Below are positions 21,442 to 32,994 of a stretch of 64,000 nucleotides of DNA, in pieces. The DNA is taken from assembly GCA_039654915.1 (NCBI GenBank), contig CM077593.1:60828501-60892500 (forward strand), read 5' to 3'. A program made the translations under genes and the position numbers. Source of the DNA: Aquilaria yunnanensis (taxonomy: Eukaryota > Streptophyta > Magnoliopsida > Malvales > Thymelaeaceae). Every line of letters begins with the position of its first letter. Within the stretch, counting starts at the first letter, position 1. The notes under the pieces are model-generated. The model had not been told where the DNA came from. It made no database searches and saw only the letters and a program-made list of their open reading frames with translations.

Positions 21442-23463
21442 ATATCGTACTTGTCGAGTTCTATACACCACTTGGAAATGCTTCCCGAGTGGTCTACCCT
21501 CTTCATGATGCCCCGAAGAGGCAGGTTACTTCGGACAATAATTGGATGGCCTCGGAAATACGGACGTAGCCTTCTACTTGCTAGTATCAGAGCATAAATA
21601 GCCTTTTGCAATAGAGGGTAGCTAACTTCGGCACCATGTAGAGACTTGCTCACATAATATACTAGCCATTGCTCCACCCCCTCTTCCTTTACGAGGACCG
21701 AACTTAGCGCCTTTTCAGTGACGGTGAAGTATAGTATGAGGGGTTCCCCTTTCCGTGGCTGCCGGAGTGTCGGCAGCCAGGTTAGGTACACTTTAAGTTC
21801 TTCCCAGGCCTTTGGCACTCTTCATTCCAAGGGTGCACCTCGCTCCCGAGGTCGCCGCCGTCTTTTGCTGCTTTAGTAAGGACCTTGAAGGATGGTCGGC
21901 AGCGATCCCCATATCGGCAGATGAATTTGTTGAGGGACTTGATTCTCCTTGTGAGTTTTTGCACATCCTTTGTTGTCGTGGGAGTTCAGAATCTTAGTAG
22001 GGCCTTCACCTTTTCTGGATTAGCGTTGATACGTCTTTCTGACACAATGAATCCAAGGAACTTGCCCGTGTTCACCCCGAACACGCATTTTTGGGGTTGA
22101 GATGGATTCTGAAGACCCTCAACTGACGGAATGTTTCCTCCAAATCCGCGATATGGCTACTAGGCAACTTGCTCTTAACTATCATATCATCGACGTAGAC
22201 TTCCATGTTCCTCCCTATTTGGGAACTAAAGACCCTGTTCATTAGCCTCTGGTAAGTGGCTCTTGCATTCTTAAGCCCAAAGGGCATTCTAACGTAGCAG
22301 TATGTACCAACTTCGGTGATGAAGGCAGTTTTTTCCTCATCTTCGGGGTCCATCCTGATTTGGTGATACCCACTGAAGGCATCAAGGAAACTTAGGAGGC
22401 CATACTCGGCGGTTGAGTCCACCAACTGGTCTATTGGCGGTAGTGGGTATGAATCTTTAGGGCAGGCATCGTTTACATTCTGGAAATTAATGCACATTCG
22501 GAGTTTGTCACTCCCTTCCTTTGTGGTGACAACTACGTTACTAAGCTACTCAGGGTATTTGACTTCCCTTATAACTCCCGCCTCCATTAACCGTTGAATT
22601 TTGAATTTTATAAAGTTGTTTTTATGTGCCAAAAAGCTTATTTTCTTTTGGCGTACAGGCTTCGCATCGGGGTGTATCTTAAGATTATGCTGAATTATGC
22701 AAAGGTCTACCCCAGGTATGTCCTTCGGCAAGTAGACAAACAGATCTTTGTTCTTTAACAGAAAAGATACAGGTTTTTCCTTATCACCTTCGGCCACTTT
22801 TTTCTCTATTCGGGTATTTCGGCCTGGGACAAGTTCTATATCTTCTGTTTCTATTTTCTCAGCGTCTTCTATTTCTTCTCTTTTTGCCTCTCTTGCTAGT
22901 ACGGCCTTTGCTTCCGCAGCTCGTGCGCAACTCTTTGCTGGGGCCTTTCTTACCTTGACAAACACCTTTCTCACTTCCCCTTGGTCGATGAAGATCTCAG
23001 CATCTCCATCCTTTGTGGCAAAGGTGACAGCCAGGTATTTCACATCTGGTCGAATGTGAAGGTTTCCCTACATCTATCTTCCAAGGATGGAATTATACGA
23101 GGAAGGGACATCTATGACGATGAACCTTGTCATTGTGGAGGCGAAGAGCTCACCTTTGTTTTGTAGTGAAGTTCCACTTAACATCAGGGGAAGGTTGATC
23201 CACCCGAGGACAGGGAGTTCTAACAGGCCTACTCCGAAAGTAGGAGAAGTGATGGGTTTGAGATCGCCCCTTGGGATACCCAAGCTCAGCAGCAAATGGG
23301 AGAACAAGATGTCAGCATTAGAACCATCATCAAGAAGTACTCTTTTGACGTCCCAACTCCCTATCCTTGCTATGATCAGAAGGGGGTCGTCATGAGGGAA
23401 TATTATGGTAGACCCATCTTTCTGACTAAGCTTTTTTGATGGGTTATCGTATTCCATTACTGA
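21442..23463 (-). pseudogene. pol: T1 pol 5' part: protease, RT, first RNase H
   Basis: On the minus strand: aspartic protease with LDDGSNADILF (active region near 23330) and FIVIDVPSSYNSILG; a charged linker with KPVRQKK; reverse transcriptase with CINFQNVNDACPKDSYPLP, LDAFSGYHQIRM, MPFGLKNA and YVDD (22186-22197); a connection region with CRYGDRCRPSFKVL; then an RNase H with PLILYFTV and VYYVSKSLHGAE, reaching SKWCIELDKYDI at the CopB insertion. Stops and frameshifts separate the blocks. The remainder of pol is at 9924-11696. Beyond 23463 the sequence jumps into a truncated copia LTR, so the gag-protease join is lost. The motif style matches the Tat lineage. Confidence 0.9.
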
Positions 23464-23464
23464 T

Positions 23465-24849
23465 ATGATTGTATTTTTGCACATTGAGTCATGATATTTT
23501 ATTAAGGCATTAATCCAGCAATTATGTTTGTTGTTTTGTTTCTGCGTAACTTAACAAACATAATTGTAACCCTAGAATAATGATATTCTTAAACGTCCCT
23601 AGTTTAGTATTATTGTGGAGTGGGTTGCAATAATACATAACGACTAGCATATGTGAAGACTAATATGAGATATGTAGTCTACATATGGGTACAAGTTGGA
23701 GAACTTGTGTACTGGACCGACCCACCGTGAGAACACTACATGGATCGTTATATGAGTATCATAAGTGATTCTCATAGTGATCATGGTATATGTAGTCCTT
23801 CGACCTAAGATCATCAAGGTTCCCTACATGTGAGTCACATAATTTGATACTTTCCTTTGTTGCTCGTAACTGAGTGAACTTGAAGGAGGTCATTGGGTAT
23901 GTCACATATCATGCGAAGGGATTTGTATGATCAAGATGGGATTTGTCCCTCCTATGTAACAGGAGTGATATCTTCAGGCCCCTTGATAGAGTAAGACTTA
24001 AAAAAAATGCATGGCCATGCTCAGATGAGTTAATATACGATATCAATGTCATCAGTTTAAGTTGGTCTACTCCGTAATCAAGAAACCAAAGATTGGGCTA
24101 TACGAGAGTGACACATTCCATGTCTCGTGCTTAGTCTTAATATCTTGGACAAAGGGACAATGGCATATATCGGTGATGATCATAAAGGTTTAGTCGAATC
24201 ATCGACAATCTTGTCACTTGGGTAGCAATGATGTGTTGCTAGACACCGCTCATTGCTTATGATCATAAATGTGATTTATGATCATTGCCAACATGGTAAG
24301 AGCCTATTGGGTCACACACATAGAGTTATTTGGATCATTAGAGTGCATGGGCTAATAATTTGGGTTTTGGTTTCACAATAATTTTGTATTAATAATGGGC
24401 CCAATAGTTGAGCCATTATTAAGCCCGAAATTAAAGCCTAATTGGATTAGGGCTTTGAAACCTATTAGGCCTGGAAGTTGAGTCTCACTGTAAATACAAC
24501 TTCTAGTGAGAAATTCGCAGGTCTCCTTGCCCTAGCCTCCCAAAAGGACAGCCGCACTCTTCTCTTGCAATTCCTTGGAGGACACAAGCTAGCACTGCGA
24601 GCGCAAGAGAAACGCATCTACCGGGATGTGGTGGAAGCGTGGTGATCCCGAGAGGCTCGTGTGGATACCATAGAGAGCTTAAACACGTCAACTGTTCAGG
24701 TTTTGTGATTTGACTCTACAGTTTAGTGAGAGATCTCAACCGAAAATTAGGTATGAAAATTTTTGAATACCAGGTTTACCCCATTTTACTTGGATCCTGG
24801 AGGGTTTCGGTTAAATTCTGCTGCACTGTTTGGCTCCCGAAACCCAACA
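23465..24849 (+). repeat. Truncated copia LTR, first 33 bp missing
   Basis: The LTR of the CopA family begins at its 34th base and ends normally in CCCAACA at 24849. The left neighbour is T1 protease and the right neighbour is the middle of a chromovirus pol. There is no TSD, as expected if a deletion removed its left end. Confidence 0.9.
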
Positions 24850-27019
24850 AAGGATTGGCTGTAGATCCTGAAAAGGTAAGATCAATCCTGGATTGGAAGC
24901 AGCCCCAGAGTGTAAGGGAAGTCAGAAGCTTCCTGGGGTTGGCTGGCTATTACAGAAGATTTGTGCCAAAGTTTTCTGTTCTAGCAGCACCTATGACTCA
25001 ATTAACCAGAAAGAACCAGAAGTTTGTCTGGGAACCCAAATGTGAAGAGCTCCTATACTAGTCCTGCCAGACCCTGAAAGGGAATATGAGGTATTTACAG
25101 ATGCCTTTCAGGTGGGACTAGGTTATGTCTTCATGCAAGAAAGACAAGCCATTGCTTTTGGTTCTAGACAGTTGACACCACATGAAAAGAAATATCCAGT
25201 CCATGACCTGGAATTGGCTATAGTGGTCTTTGCTCTTAAGCAATGGAGACACTATCTTCCTGGTAATAAATTCCAAGCGTTTACAGACCACAAAAGTCTC
25301 AAGTACCAGTTTACACAAAAGGACTTGAATTTGAGACAAAGAAGGTGGCTGGAATATTTGAAGGATTTTGACTGTGTAATTGAATACACAGCTAGAAAGG
25401 CCAATGTAGTGGCGGACGCTTTGAGTAGAAGCTATACTGGAATACTCAAAGGAGGTGAGATTGAACATAAGGCAGAGAGCCTGAGTATTACTCACCTGGC
25501 AAACCAATGGCTAACTGAAGAAGGTGAGCAGTTGAAAGTACTCATCATTACACCAGAGTGGAAAGAGCTTATTAAAGAAGCTCATGCTGGTGATAAAGAG
25601 CTAGAACTGATATCTGGCAGGAATAGGGGAGAACTATATCAAGGTTTTTCCTTTAAGCAAGGAGTGCTACATTTCCAAAATAGGTTGTATGTGCCTGAAA
25701 AGGACAACCTAAGAGTTCAAATACTGGAGGAGGCTCACTCTAGCAAGCTGGGTATGCACCCAGGGGCCACAAAGATGTATCATACTCTTAAAGCATACTT
25801 TTTGTGCCCATATATGAAGAAGGATATTAATACACTTGTGGCTAGTTGTGAAACATGCCAACAAGTGAAGGTAGAGCACCAAAAACTAGGAGGGAAGCTA
25901 CAAAGCTTGCCCATACCTGAGAGAAAATAGGGATCCATCTCAATGGATTTTGTAGTGGGTATGCCACTAACAAGGAGGAGGCATAATGCCATTTGGGTCA
26001 TTGTAGATAGATTGACCAAGGTAGCCCATTTTCTTCCCATGAATCTTACTTATTCTTTGGATAAATTGGCACAACTCTATATAAGAGAAATAGTGAGATT
26101 GCATGGAATACCTGATGACATAGTATCAGACAGGGATCCTAGGTTTGTTTCTAGGTTTTGGAAATCCCTACATCAAGCATTGGGCACCAAGCTCAAATTC
26201 AGTTCTGCTTACCATCCACAAACTGATGGACAAACAGAAAGAACTATACAGACACTGAAGGATATGTTAAGGTGTTGTGTAATTGACTTCCAGGGTGAAT
26301 GGGATGTACATCTTCCATTGCTAGAGTTTTCCTATAATAATGGCTATCATTTAGTGATAAGAATGGCTCCTTATGAAGCCTTATATGGCAGGAGATGTAT
26401 TACTCCTCACTGCTGGGATCAGCAAAAAGAGAAGTTGGAATTGGGGCCAGACATTATTAAGAAAACTACTGAGAAAATTAAATTGATCTAAGCCAGGATC
26501 AAGACTGCAAATGATAGGCAACAAGCCTATGCAAACTTGAAAAGAAGGAGAGACCTGGAATTCTAGGAAGGAGACTGGGTGTGGCTTAAAGTTTCTCCAA
26601 TGAAAGGAGTAATCAGATTTGGGAAAAAGGGGAAACTAGCACCTAGATATGTTGGGCCATAACAAATACTGGCCAAAGTGGGGAATGTGGCATACCAGTT
26701 GGATTTGCCACCAGAACTTGGTAACATACACAATGTGTTTCATGTGAGTTTACTCAAGAAGTATGTTCCAAGCTATAAGCAGATAGAAACACCTACTGCT
26801 ATGACTGTGGCACCAAACCTCACTTATAAGGAAGTACCAATTCAGTTCCTGGCCAGAGATACCAGGAAATTAAGGAGCAGATGGATTTCTATGATTAAGG
26901 TGCAGTGGAGTAACCACACTTCTGAAGAGGCAACCTGGGAAGTAGAACAAGAGATTGCCACTAAGTATCCTCAACTGTACCTTAAGTTAATTAAGGATTT
27001 GGAGGACCAAATTCTTTAA
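24850..27019 (+). pseudogene. pol: Chr1 pol: RT end, RNase H, integrase, chromodomain
   Basis: Blocks in order: KVRSILDWKQPQSVREVRSF (end of RT); a short deletion near 25055; RNase H with FTDAFQVGLGYVFMQ, TDHKSLKYQFTQ and KANVVADALSR; integrase zinc module CETCQQVKVEHQK; integrase core with [21 protein letters not shown] and [20 protein letters not shown]; a C-terminal region with RYVGP; then NIHNVFHVSLLKKYVP and a chromodomain-like end SEEATWEVEQEI. It is well preserved apart from four in-frame stops (25928-25930, 26489-26491, about 26564 and about 26660). Chromodomains of such integrases are thought to guide insertion to marked chromatin. The clade looks Tekay-like, not proven. Confidence 0.9.
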
Positions 27020-27783
27020 GGAGGGAGGAATTGTTAGGCTCACCTCCTAAGTGATTGGCTTAGGCCAAGGAAACAGAGAAAAATGATGTGAGAGGACTAA
27101 GGAAACTGGTGCAGTGATGTATGTGCAAAACTGGGAACTTTTGGGTCCTAATTGCACATGAAAACTCGACTATGGAAGAACTGACAGAAACCAAAGAAAG
27201 GGGACCAAATTGCACATTTAACTGATGGTACAATTAAAACCACAAAGTTGAAGGAGGTATTTTCGGCCACGCAAGTTTTTATGGTGACTAGTGCAATACT
27301 ATGCCAAATTGAGGAGACATCAATGATAACAAGTCACATCATGTCTCCCACTAAGGTGTAAACCATCATTATTCTAGTTTGCCTAACTAGAATTATTTCT
27401 AGTTACATGGCTGGTTACCACATAGGATTATTGGACTTTTATGACACTTTTGTCTTATGCTTGGCATTCTAGGCCATGAATAGACTTAAGTACCAAGTGA
27501 AACATGATTTTTAATCGTGCATGTGTGACCGTGTGGGATTGTGGACTTCATTGATCCATGCAAATAAAGGGAGTCCAAAAGCTAGCATAATACCAATTTG
27601 AGTACAAGTGTCCTATGGCCGGGCTTAGTCAAGGCCATTTGTTTTGCCATTACGGGCTTGTTCCATCATTCCTTGGCCGAGAGCTTGCGCCTTCTCTCTC
27701 AAATTGGTCCTGAATTCAAGCAAACTTGGAGGCACTTGAAGGATTCAAGCTTGGAAGCTTGGTTTCGGCACAAGACTACTTGA
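27020..27783 (+). repeat. Chr1 polypurine tract and 3' LTR
   Basis: The purine run GAGGGAGGAAT (27021-27031) precedes TGTTAGGCTCACC at 27032, a plausible LTR start. The LTR would run to about 27783, where T1 gag similarity restarts; the exact right end was not found. Its start resembles that of the solo LTR at 36132-38566 (TGTTAGG, then CTTGGCTTAGGCCAAG-like sequence). Confidence 0.7.
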
Positions 27784-28550
27784 AAACTGCTGAGTGAATA
27801 TGGTGGATAACTTCTGGATCCCATTATGGTTCCAGAAGCCAAAGAGTTAGACCACGCAGTTGTCGGCCCTAATAGGGTGACTTCAAAACACTTGCAAAAA
27901 GTGGTGTCATTAGCACCATGCAACATCATGCTATGCTTGTATTTCGTCAGATGGGCTTGGGGGTTGCTGCGTCCATCATACGTCTCTAAGCGTGGTACTA
28001 GGAAGTCACTTGGCATAGGCGCCTCTACTACTGCACGGATGAAGGGTGACTCTTCTCTGGTGAAGGTCTCCGACAACCTTGACCAAACAGGGTTTTCAAG
28101 AAACCTATTTTTCCACCTTCTCCAACCTCTTAAGGATTCTCTCCATGAGGATGGTAATGTTGTCCTCTCCTCGTTGCTTGGCAGTCACCAGCAACGGAGA
28201 GTGACGTCTTTTTTTGGCGAGTAACTTCACCAATGAGGGGACTAGGATTTCCTACCAGGGGATGGACTTCACTGATTGGAAGCTCTGGAGGGTACGTTCT
28301 CCAGTGAAGACTCATCCTGAAAACCCCTACTTTCGGAGCTCTGGCGAGGTAACCTTGGGCTTCTTTCTTGACGGCTACTAGGAAAAGGTGCCTTTCCCCT
28401 AAGAGGTGGTTGTGACCAACTTTGGTCAAGCTGTTGGGTCATTTTAGCCATGATAGAGTGCTGAAAGTCACGTAGAAAGCCCATCATGACCGTCAGAGGA
28501 CATTCATCCTCAGGTAAGGAAGTCTTTGCTGTAGGTTGTTTAGTTCCCAT
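27784..28550 (-). pseudogene. gag: T1 gag, partial
   Basis: The minus-strand frame from ATG 28550 reads MGTKQPTAKTSLPEDECPL, then with frame changes the block LSETFTREESPFIRAVVEAP, PSDFLVPRLETYDG, TTFCKCFEVTLLGPTTAW, stopping near the Chr1 junction. It is collinear with T2 gag (45259-46200). The start is tentative. The rest of gag and the zinc knuckle are missing because of the deletion between here and 23463. Gag would form the particle shell. Confidence 0.82.
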
Positions 28551-28654
28551 TTGATTCTCCGGCGCAGACTAGGACCCCGGGAATCCCTTGTCCTTAGAAT
28601 GCCGAGTCTCAACAATGGCAACCTAAGACTGGTTTCCCACAGATGGCATCAAAT
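28551..28654 (-). other. T1 primer site and short leader
   Basis: On the minus strand the LTR is followed by GATGCCATCTGTGGGAAACC (28632-28651), matching the primer-site position of T2 (45249-45266). I do not assign the tRNA. Confidence 0.6.
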
Positions 28655-30803
28655 TATGTCTAGTGGCATCTTCGTTCAATGACATGTTGACCCATAGGGA
28701 GGACTTCCAGTGTGAAGATGTCAAAAATACTTAGAAGAACAAGGGTTAGGATCTCCCCAGAGTGTGCTTCTGGGGGAGGAGCCTCAAATGCCCAAGTTAG
28801 TATATATGAGAGTGGTAGATGAAGAACAGATAGCAGAGAATAAAGAAAGTCTCTTCTGTGCTTACCAAGGTCCCTTCTATGTATTTATAGGAGGGTGAAG
28901 GCAGAAGGCCATTTGACACAGCTTGTCCAGATCATGACACGTGTTCGGTCAGATCCGATCTGATCCTTAAGAGGTAGGCATGTCCAACTGGCTGTAGGCC
29001 ATTCTGGCTAGAGGGCATGGGCATGTGTGAGGTCTCTTTGTTAGAGGCTCCTTAACCATTTTTGTCCTATCTCCATAAGACCCTTTCGGGGTGAGAGACC
29101 CCTTCGGTCAGAGATTCCCCCTCTAGGTTTGTCGAGGAAGTGTTGGGTTTTCGGAGCCAAACAGCGCAGCGAAATTTAACTAAAACCCTCCAGGATCCAA
29201 GTGAAACGGGGTAAATCGGGTGTTCAAAAATTTTCATACCTAATTTTCGTTGAGATCTTTCACTCAACTATAGAGTCAAATCACAAAACCTGAACAGTTC
29301 ACGTGTTCATGCTCTCTATGGTATCCACACGAGCCTTTCGGGATCACCATGCTTCCACCACGTCCCAGTAGATGCATTTCTCTTACGCTCGCAGTGCTAG
29401 CTTGCGTCCTCCAAAGAATTGCAAGAGAAGAGTACGGCTGTCCTTTTGGGAGGCTAGGGCAAGGAGACCTACGAATTTCTCACTAAAAGTTGTATTTATA
29501 GTGAGACTCAACTTCCAGGCCTAATGGGTTTCAAAGCCATAATCCAATTAGGTTTTAATTTCGGGCTTAATAATGGCTCAACTCTTGGGCCCATTATTAA
29601 TACAAAATTAAAGTGAAACCATAACCCAAAAAATTAGCCCATGCACTCTAATGATCCAAATAGCTCTATGTGTGCGACCCAATAGGCTCTTACCACAATG
29701 GCAATGATCATAAATCACATTTATGATCATAAGCAATGAGTGGTGTCTAGCAACACATCATTGCTACCCAAGTCACAAGATTATCAGTGATTCGACTAAA
29801 CCTTTATCATCATCACCGATATATGCCATTGTCCCTTTGTCCAAGATATCAAGACTAAGCATGAGACATGGAATGTGTCACTCTCGTATAGCTCAATCTT
29901 TGGTTTCTTGATTACCGAGTAGACCAACTTAAACTGATGACATTGATATTGTCTATCAACTCATCCGAGCATGGCCATGCATTTTTCTAAGTCTTACTCT
30001 ATCAAGGGGCCTGAAGATATCATTCCCATTACATAGGAGGGACAAATTCCATCTTGATCATACAAATCCCTCCGAATGATATGTGACACACAATGACCTC
30101 CTTCAACTTCATTTAGTTACGAGCAACAAAGGAAAGTATCAAAGTATGTGACTCACATGTAGGGAACATTGATGATCTTAGGTCGGAGGACTACATATAC
30201 CATGATCATTATGAGAATCACTTATGACACTCATATAACGATCCATGTAGTGTTCTCATGGTGGGTCAGTCCAGTACACAAGTTCTCCAACTTGTACCCA
30301 TATGTAGACTACATATCTCATATTAGTCTCCACATATGCTAGGCGTTATGTATTATTGCAACCCGCTCCACAATAATACTAGACCAGGGATGTTTGAGAA
30401 TATCATTATTCTAGGGTTACAATTATGTTTATTACATTACGTAGAAATAGAACAACAAACATAATTGCTGGATTAATGCCTTAATAAAATATCATGACTC
30501 AATGTGCAAAAATACAATCATCTCATGATTGGCTTTTTGGGCACGACACTAACAGGAAGGCCCTACGAAAGAGTGGGTCACCTTTGACAAACTTTTTCCT
30601 TTCTCGAGGATGGTGGATCTACTTTTCCAAGGTCAGTAGCTTCACAATCTGAGGGTGGTGAAGACACCTTTTCCCGGAGTTAGCCATGTTCCTTTCAGAG
30701 GGTGGTGTTGAAAATGCCCCGAAGTGGGGGCTAAGCTCCTTCTAAGGGTGGCATCAGGTCAGCTGATCAGGAGATCTCGGGCGCAATAGCCCTTCAACTG
30801 TCA
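28655..30803 (-). repeat. T1 5' LTR, split by a solo copia LTR
   Basis: About 735 bp of LTR lie in 28655-29140 and 30555-30803. The outer end TGACAGTT...AGGGCTATT matches the T2 LTR start at 44370. A TATA box in minus orientation lies at 28882-28889. The next bases (30804 onward) are chromovirus RT, the insertion site of T1. Confidence 0.75.
29141..30554 (-). mobile_element. Solo copia LTR in the T1 5' LTR
   Basis: It is 1414 bp with TG...CA ends and exact TSD ggaag (29136-29140 and 30555-30559). It belongs to the CopA family. The internal region has been lost, presumably by LTR-LTR recombination. Confidence 0.94.
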
Positions 30804-32540
30804 TATTCGTTTCTAGGTTACCAAGGTTACCACCCATAAGGAAATAGAGTTTGAGACCAAATTGACTCCAAGAGTAGTTCCTGTGTCCACTGCACCTTAT
30901 AGGATGGCAATCCCTAAGATGAATGAGCTGAAGAAGCAATTGGATGAACTCCTTGAAAAAGGATTCATTAGGCCAAGTGTGTCCCCTTGGGGAGCACCAG
31001 TGCTGTTTGTGAAAAGGAAAGATGGGACTCTTAGGTGTGCATTGACTACGAAAAGCTTAATGCCATGACTGTAAAAACCAAGTATCCTCTCCCCATGATT
31101 GAGGACTTGTTTAATCAACTTAAGGGTGCCACAATGTTTTGAAGGATTGATCTCAGATTAGGGTATTTTCAACTAAGAGTCAAAGAAGTAGATATTCCTA
31201 AAACTGCTTTCCGAACTAGATATGGGCATTTTGAGTACGCTCTAATGCTATTTGTTCTTACCAATGTTACACTTTTCTTTATGGACTTGATGTAGAGGAT
31301 ATTCAGACCATATCTAGACACTTTGTGGTGATCTTCGTAGATGACATCCTAGTATATTCCAAGGATAAAGAGGAGCATGAAAAGCACTTGGGAATAGTGC
31401 TAGAAGTGCTAAAAACACAGCAATTGTATGGCAAGTTGAATAAATGCCATTTCTACACCAATCAAATTGAAGCTATCTTACAGTGAAGGCAGCCACAAAA
31501 TGTTAGAGATATAAGACGTTTGCTGGGTCTAGCTAGCTATTATAGAAGATTTATGCCAAAATTTTCTGTAATGGCAGCCTCTCTGACTAAGTTGACCAGA
31601 AAGGGGCAAAAGTTTGAATGGTCTAGGGATTGTGAAGAGATCTTTCAGGGGCTCAAGACCAAGCTCACTTCCACTCCTATACTAATTTTACCTAATCCCC
31701 ATAAACCTTTTGAGGTTTTCACAGATGCACCCATTGTGGGATTGGGATGTGTACTAATGCGACAAACACAAGCCAGAACTTATGGATCAAGCCAATTGAG
31801 ACCACATGAAAAGAATTATCCAATGCATGATTTAGAACTTGCAACTATGATTTTTGCCTTGAAGCATTGGAGACATTACCTATTAGATAATAAGTTCTAG
31901 ATCGTCACTTATCATAAAAGTCTCAAATATCTCTTTATTCAAAATGAGTTAAACATGAGATAGAGGAGATGGCTTGAATACCTTAAAGACTTTGATTGTA
32001 CTACTAAGTACACTGAAGGCAGGGCCAACAAAGTGTATGATGCTTTAAGCAAAAAATATACAAGCACTCTAAAACATGGAGAAGAAGAACCAAATGAACT
32101 CAATAGCCTTACTTGTTTGGCTAGCAAATAGCTGGATTGGTAGAAAACCTAATTGAAGGTGATAACTATCTAGTCACCATGGAAAGCTGAAATACTAAGG
32201 GCACAATAACTGGATGAAGATCTTACCATGAGTTATGGGTAGAGGAATAGAAAGGTATTCCAAGGGTTCTGTTATAGGCAAGGATTGTTGTACTTCTAAG
32301 CCAGGATTTCTATACCCAAGGGATATAAATTAAGAGAACAAATTCTAAAAGAAGTCCATGCTAGCACCAAGATTAAGAGAACATCCTAGAACTATGAAAA
32401 TGTAACAAGATTTAAAAGCACACTTCCGGTGGCCCAATATGAAAGGGGAGATTCACACCTTTGTGTCCAAATATGTGGTGTGCCAACAAGTAAAAGTTGA
32501 GCACTAGAAACTAGGGGCAAATTGCGAAGCTTGCCTGTTA
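30804..32540 (+). pseudogene. pol: Chr2 pol: RT, RNase H, start of integrase
   Basis: A chromovirus-type reverse transcriptase begins just after the T1 end: [40 protein letters not shown], a frameshift, [29 protein letters not shown] and FVDDILVYSKDKEEHEKHLG (about 31335-31395). Then come GLASYYRRFMPKFSVMAA and RNase H with TDAPIVGLGCVLM and YPMHDLELATMIFALKHWRH. The beginning of integrase (ILKEVHAS, then a damaged zinc module with VPTSKS) ends near 32540, and the integrase core is missing. It has more than ten stops and several frameshifts, so it is older than Chr1. Upstream gag and protease would lie beyond T1, outside the window. Confidence 0.85.
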
Positions 32541-32994
32541 CCACCTCACAAAAATGAGAGAATTATAAAGTGTGGCACAAAGGTCAAAAACCAATTTATC
32601 ATGTAATTCTCATCACAGTGATTGAAGTGTGAGGGGTAAAAGGCTTGATCAACAACTCCTTAAAAGTGTTCCATGTTGGTTACTTGGCCCCCAAGAAAAG
32701 CCTTAAGGATTGCTTGTTTGTTAAGCAATCTATGGAATTTTTTGTAAGGTTTTGGAAATTCGGGTACTTAATTGTAAAACTCTCAAGAAAGAGCTTTGGA
32801 GAATTATGGGAAGAAATTTAATGGTATGAAAGTGCTATTGGATGACCAAATTGCTTATGAAAGACAAGTGCGGGCAAAGAAAACACAGAAAAGGCTTAAG
32901 GACCTAAGTGTCCTAGTGTAGGCCTTTGGTTGTTGATGCTTTCGACTCTAGTCAAATGGAGAAATTTAGCGTTATCCTACTCAAGGGAGGACAG
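32541..32994 (+). other. Chr2 remnant between integrase start and LTR
   Basis: The integrase core is deleted here. A few weakly coding stretches with Lys-rich composition may be the end of pol, but I could not assign them. A purine run CAAGGGAGGAC near 32983-32993 is a likely polypurine tract before an LTR. Confidence 0.45.

Larger units (their letters stand above)
24850..27783 (+). mobile_element. Chr1: 3' half of a chromodomain Ty3/gypsy element
   Basis: It starts abruptly inside the RT connection region and runs through RNase H, integrase, chromodomain, a polypurine tract and an LTR, ending where T1 gag resumes near 27784. The 5' LTR, gag, protease and most of RT are absent. It probably inserted into T1 and later lost its left half in the deletion that also cut the copia LTR. 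Confidence 0.82.
1..30803 (-). mobile_element. T1: Tat-lineage Ty3/gypsy element, minus strand, 3' end outside window
   Basis: Read on the minus strand from 30803, the order is 5' LTR, primer site, gag, protease, reverse transcriptase, RNase H, a second RNase H-like domain, integrase, then an extra gene in the opposite (plus) orientation running off the left edge. The second RNase H, the YVDDMIVKSK type of RT motif and the antisense extra gene fit the Tat lineage. The element is split by CopA, CopB, a truncated copia LTR plus Chr1, and a solo copia LTR. Part of gag through the start of protease is missing between 23463 and 27784. Many stops and frameshifts make it inactive. Its 3' LTR is not in the window, so it cannot be dated from LTR divergence. 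Confidence 0.85.
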
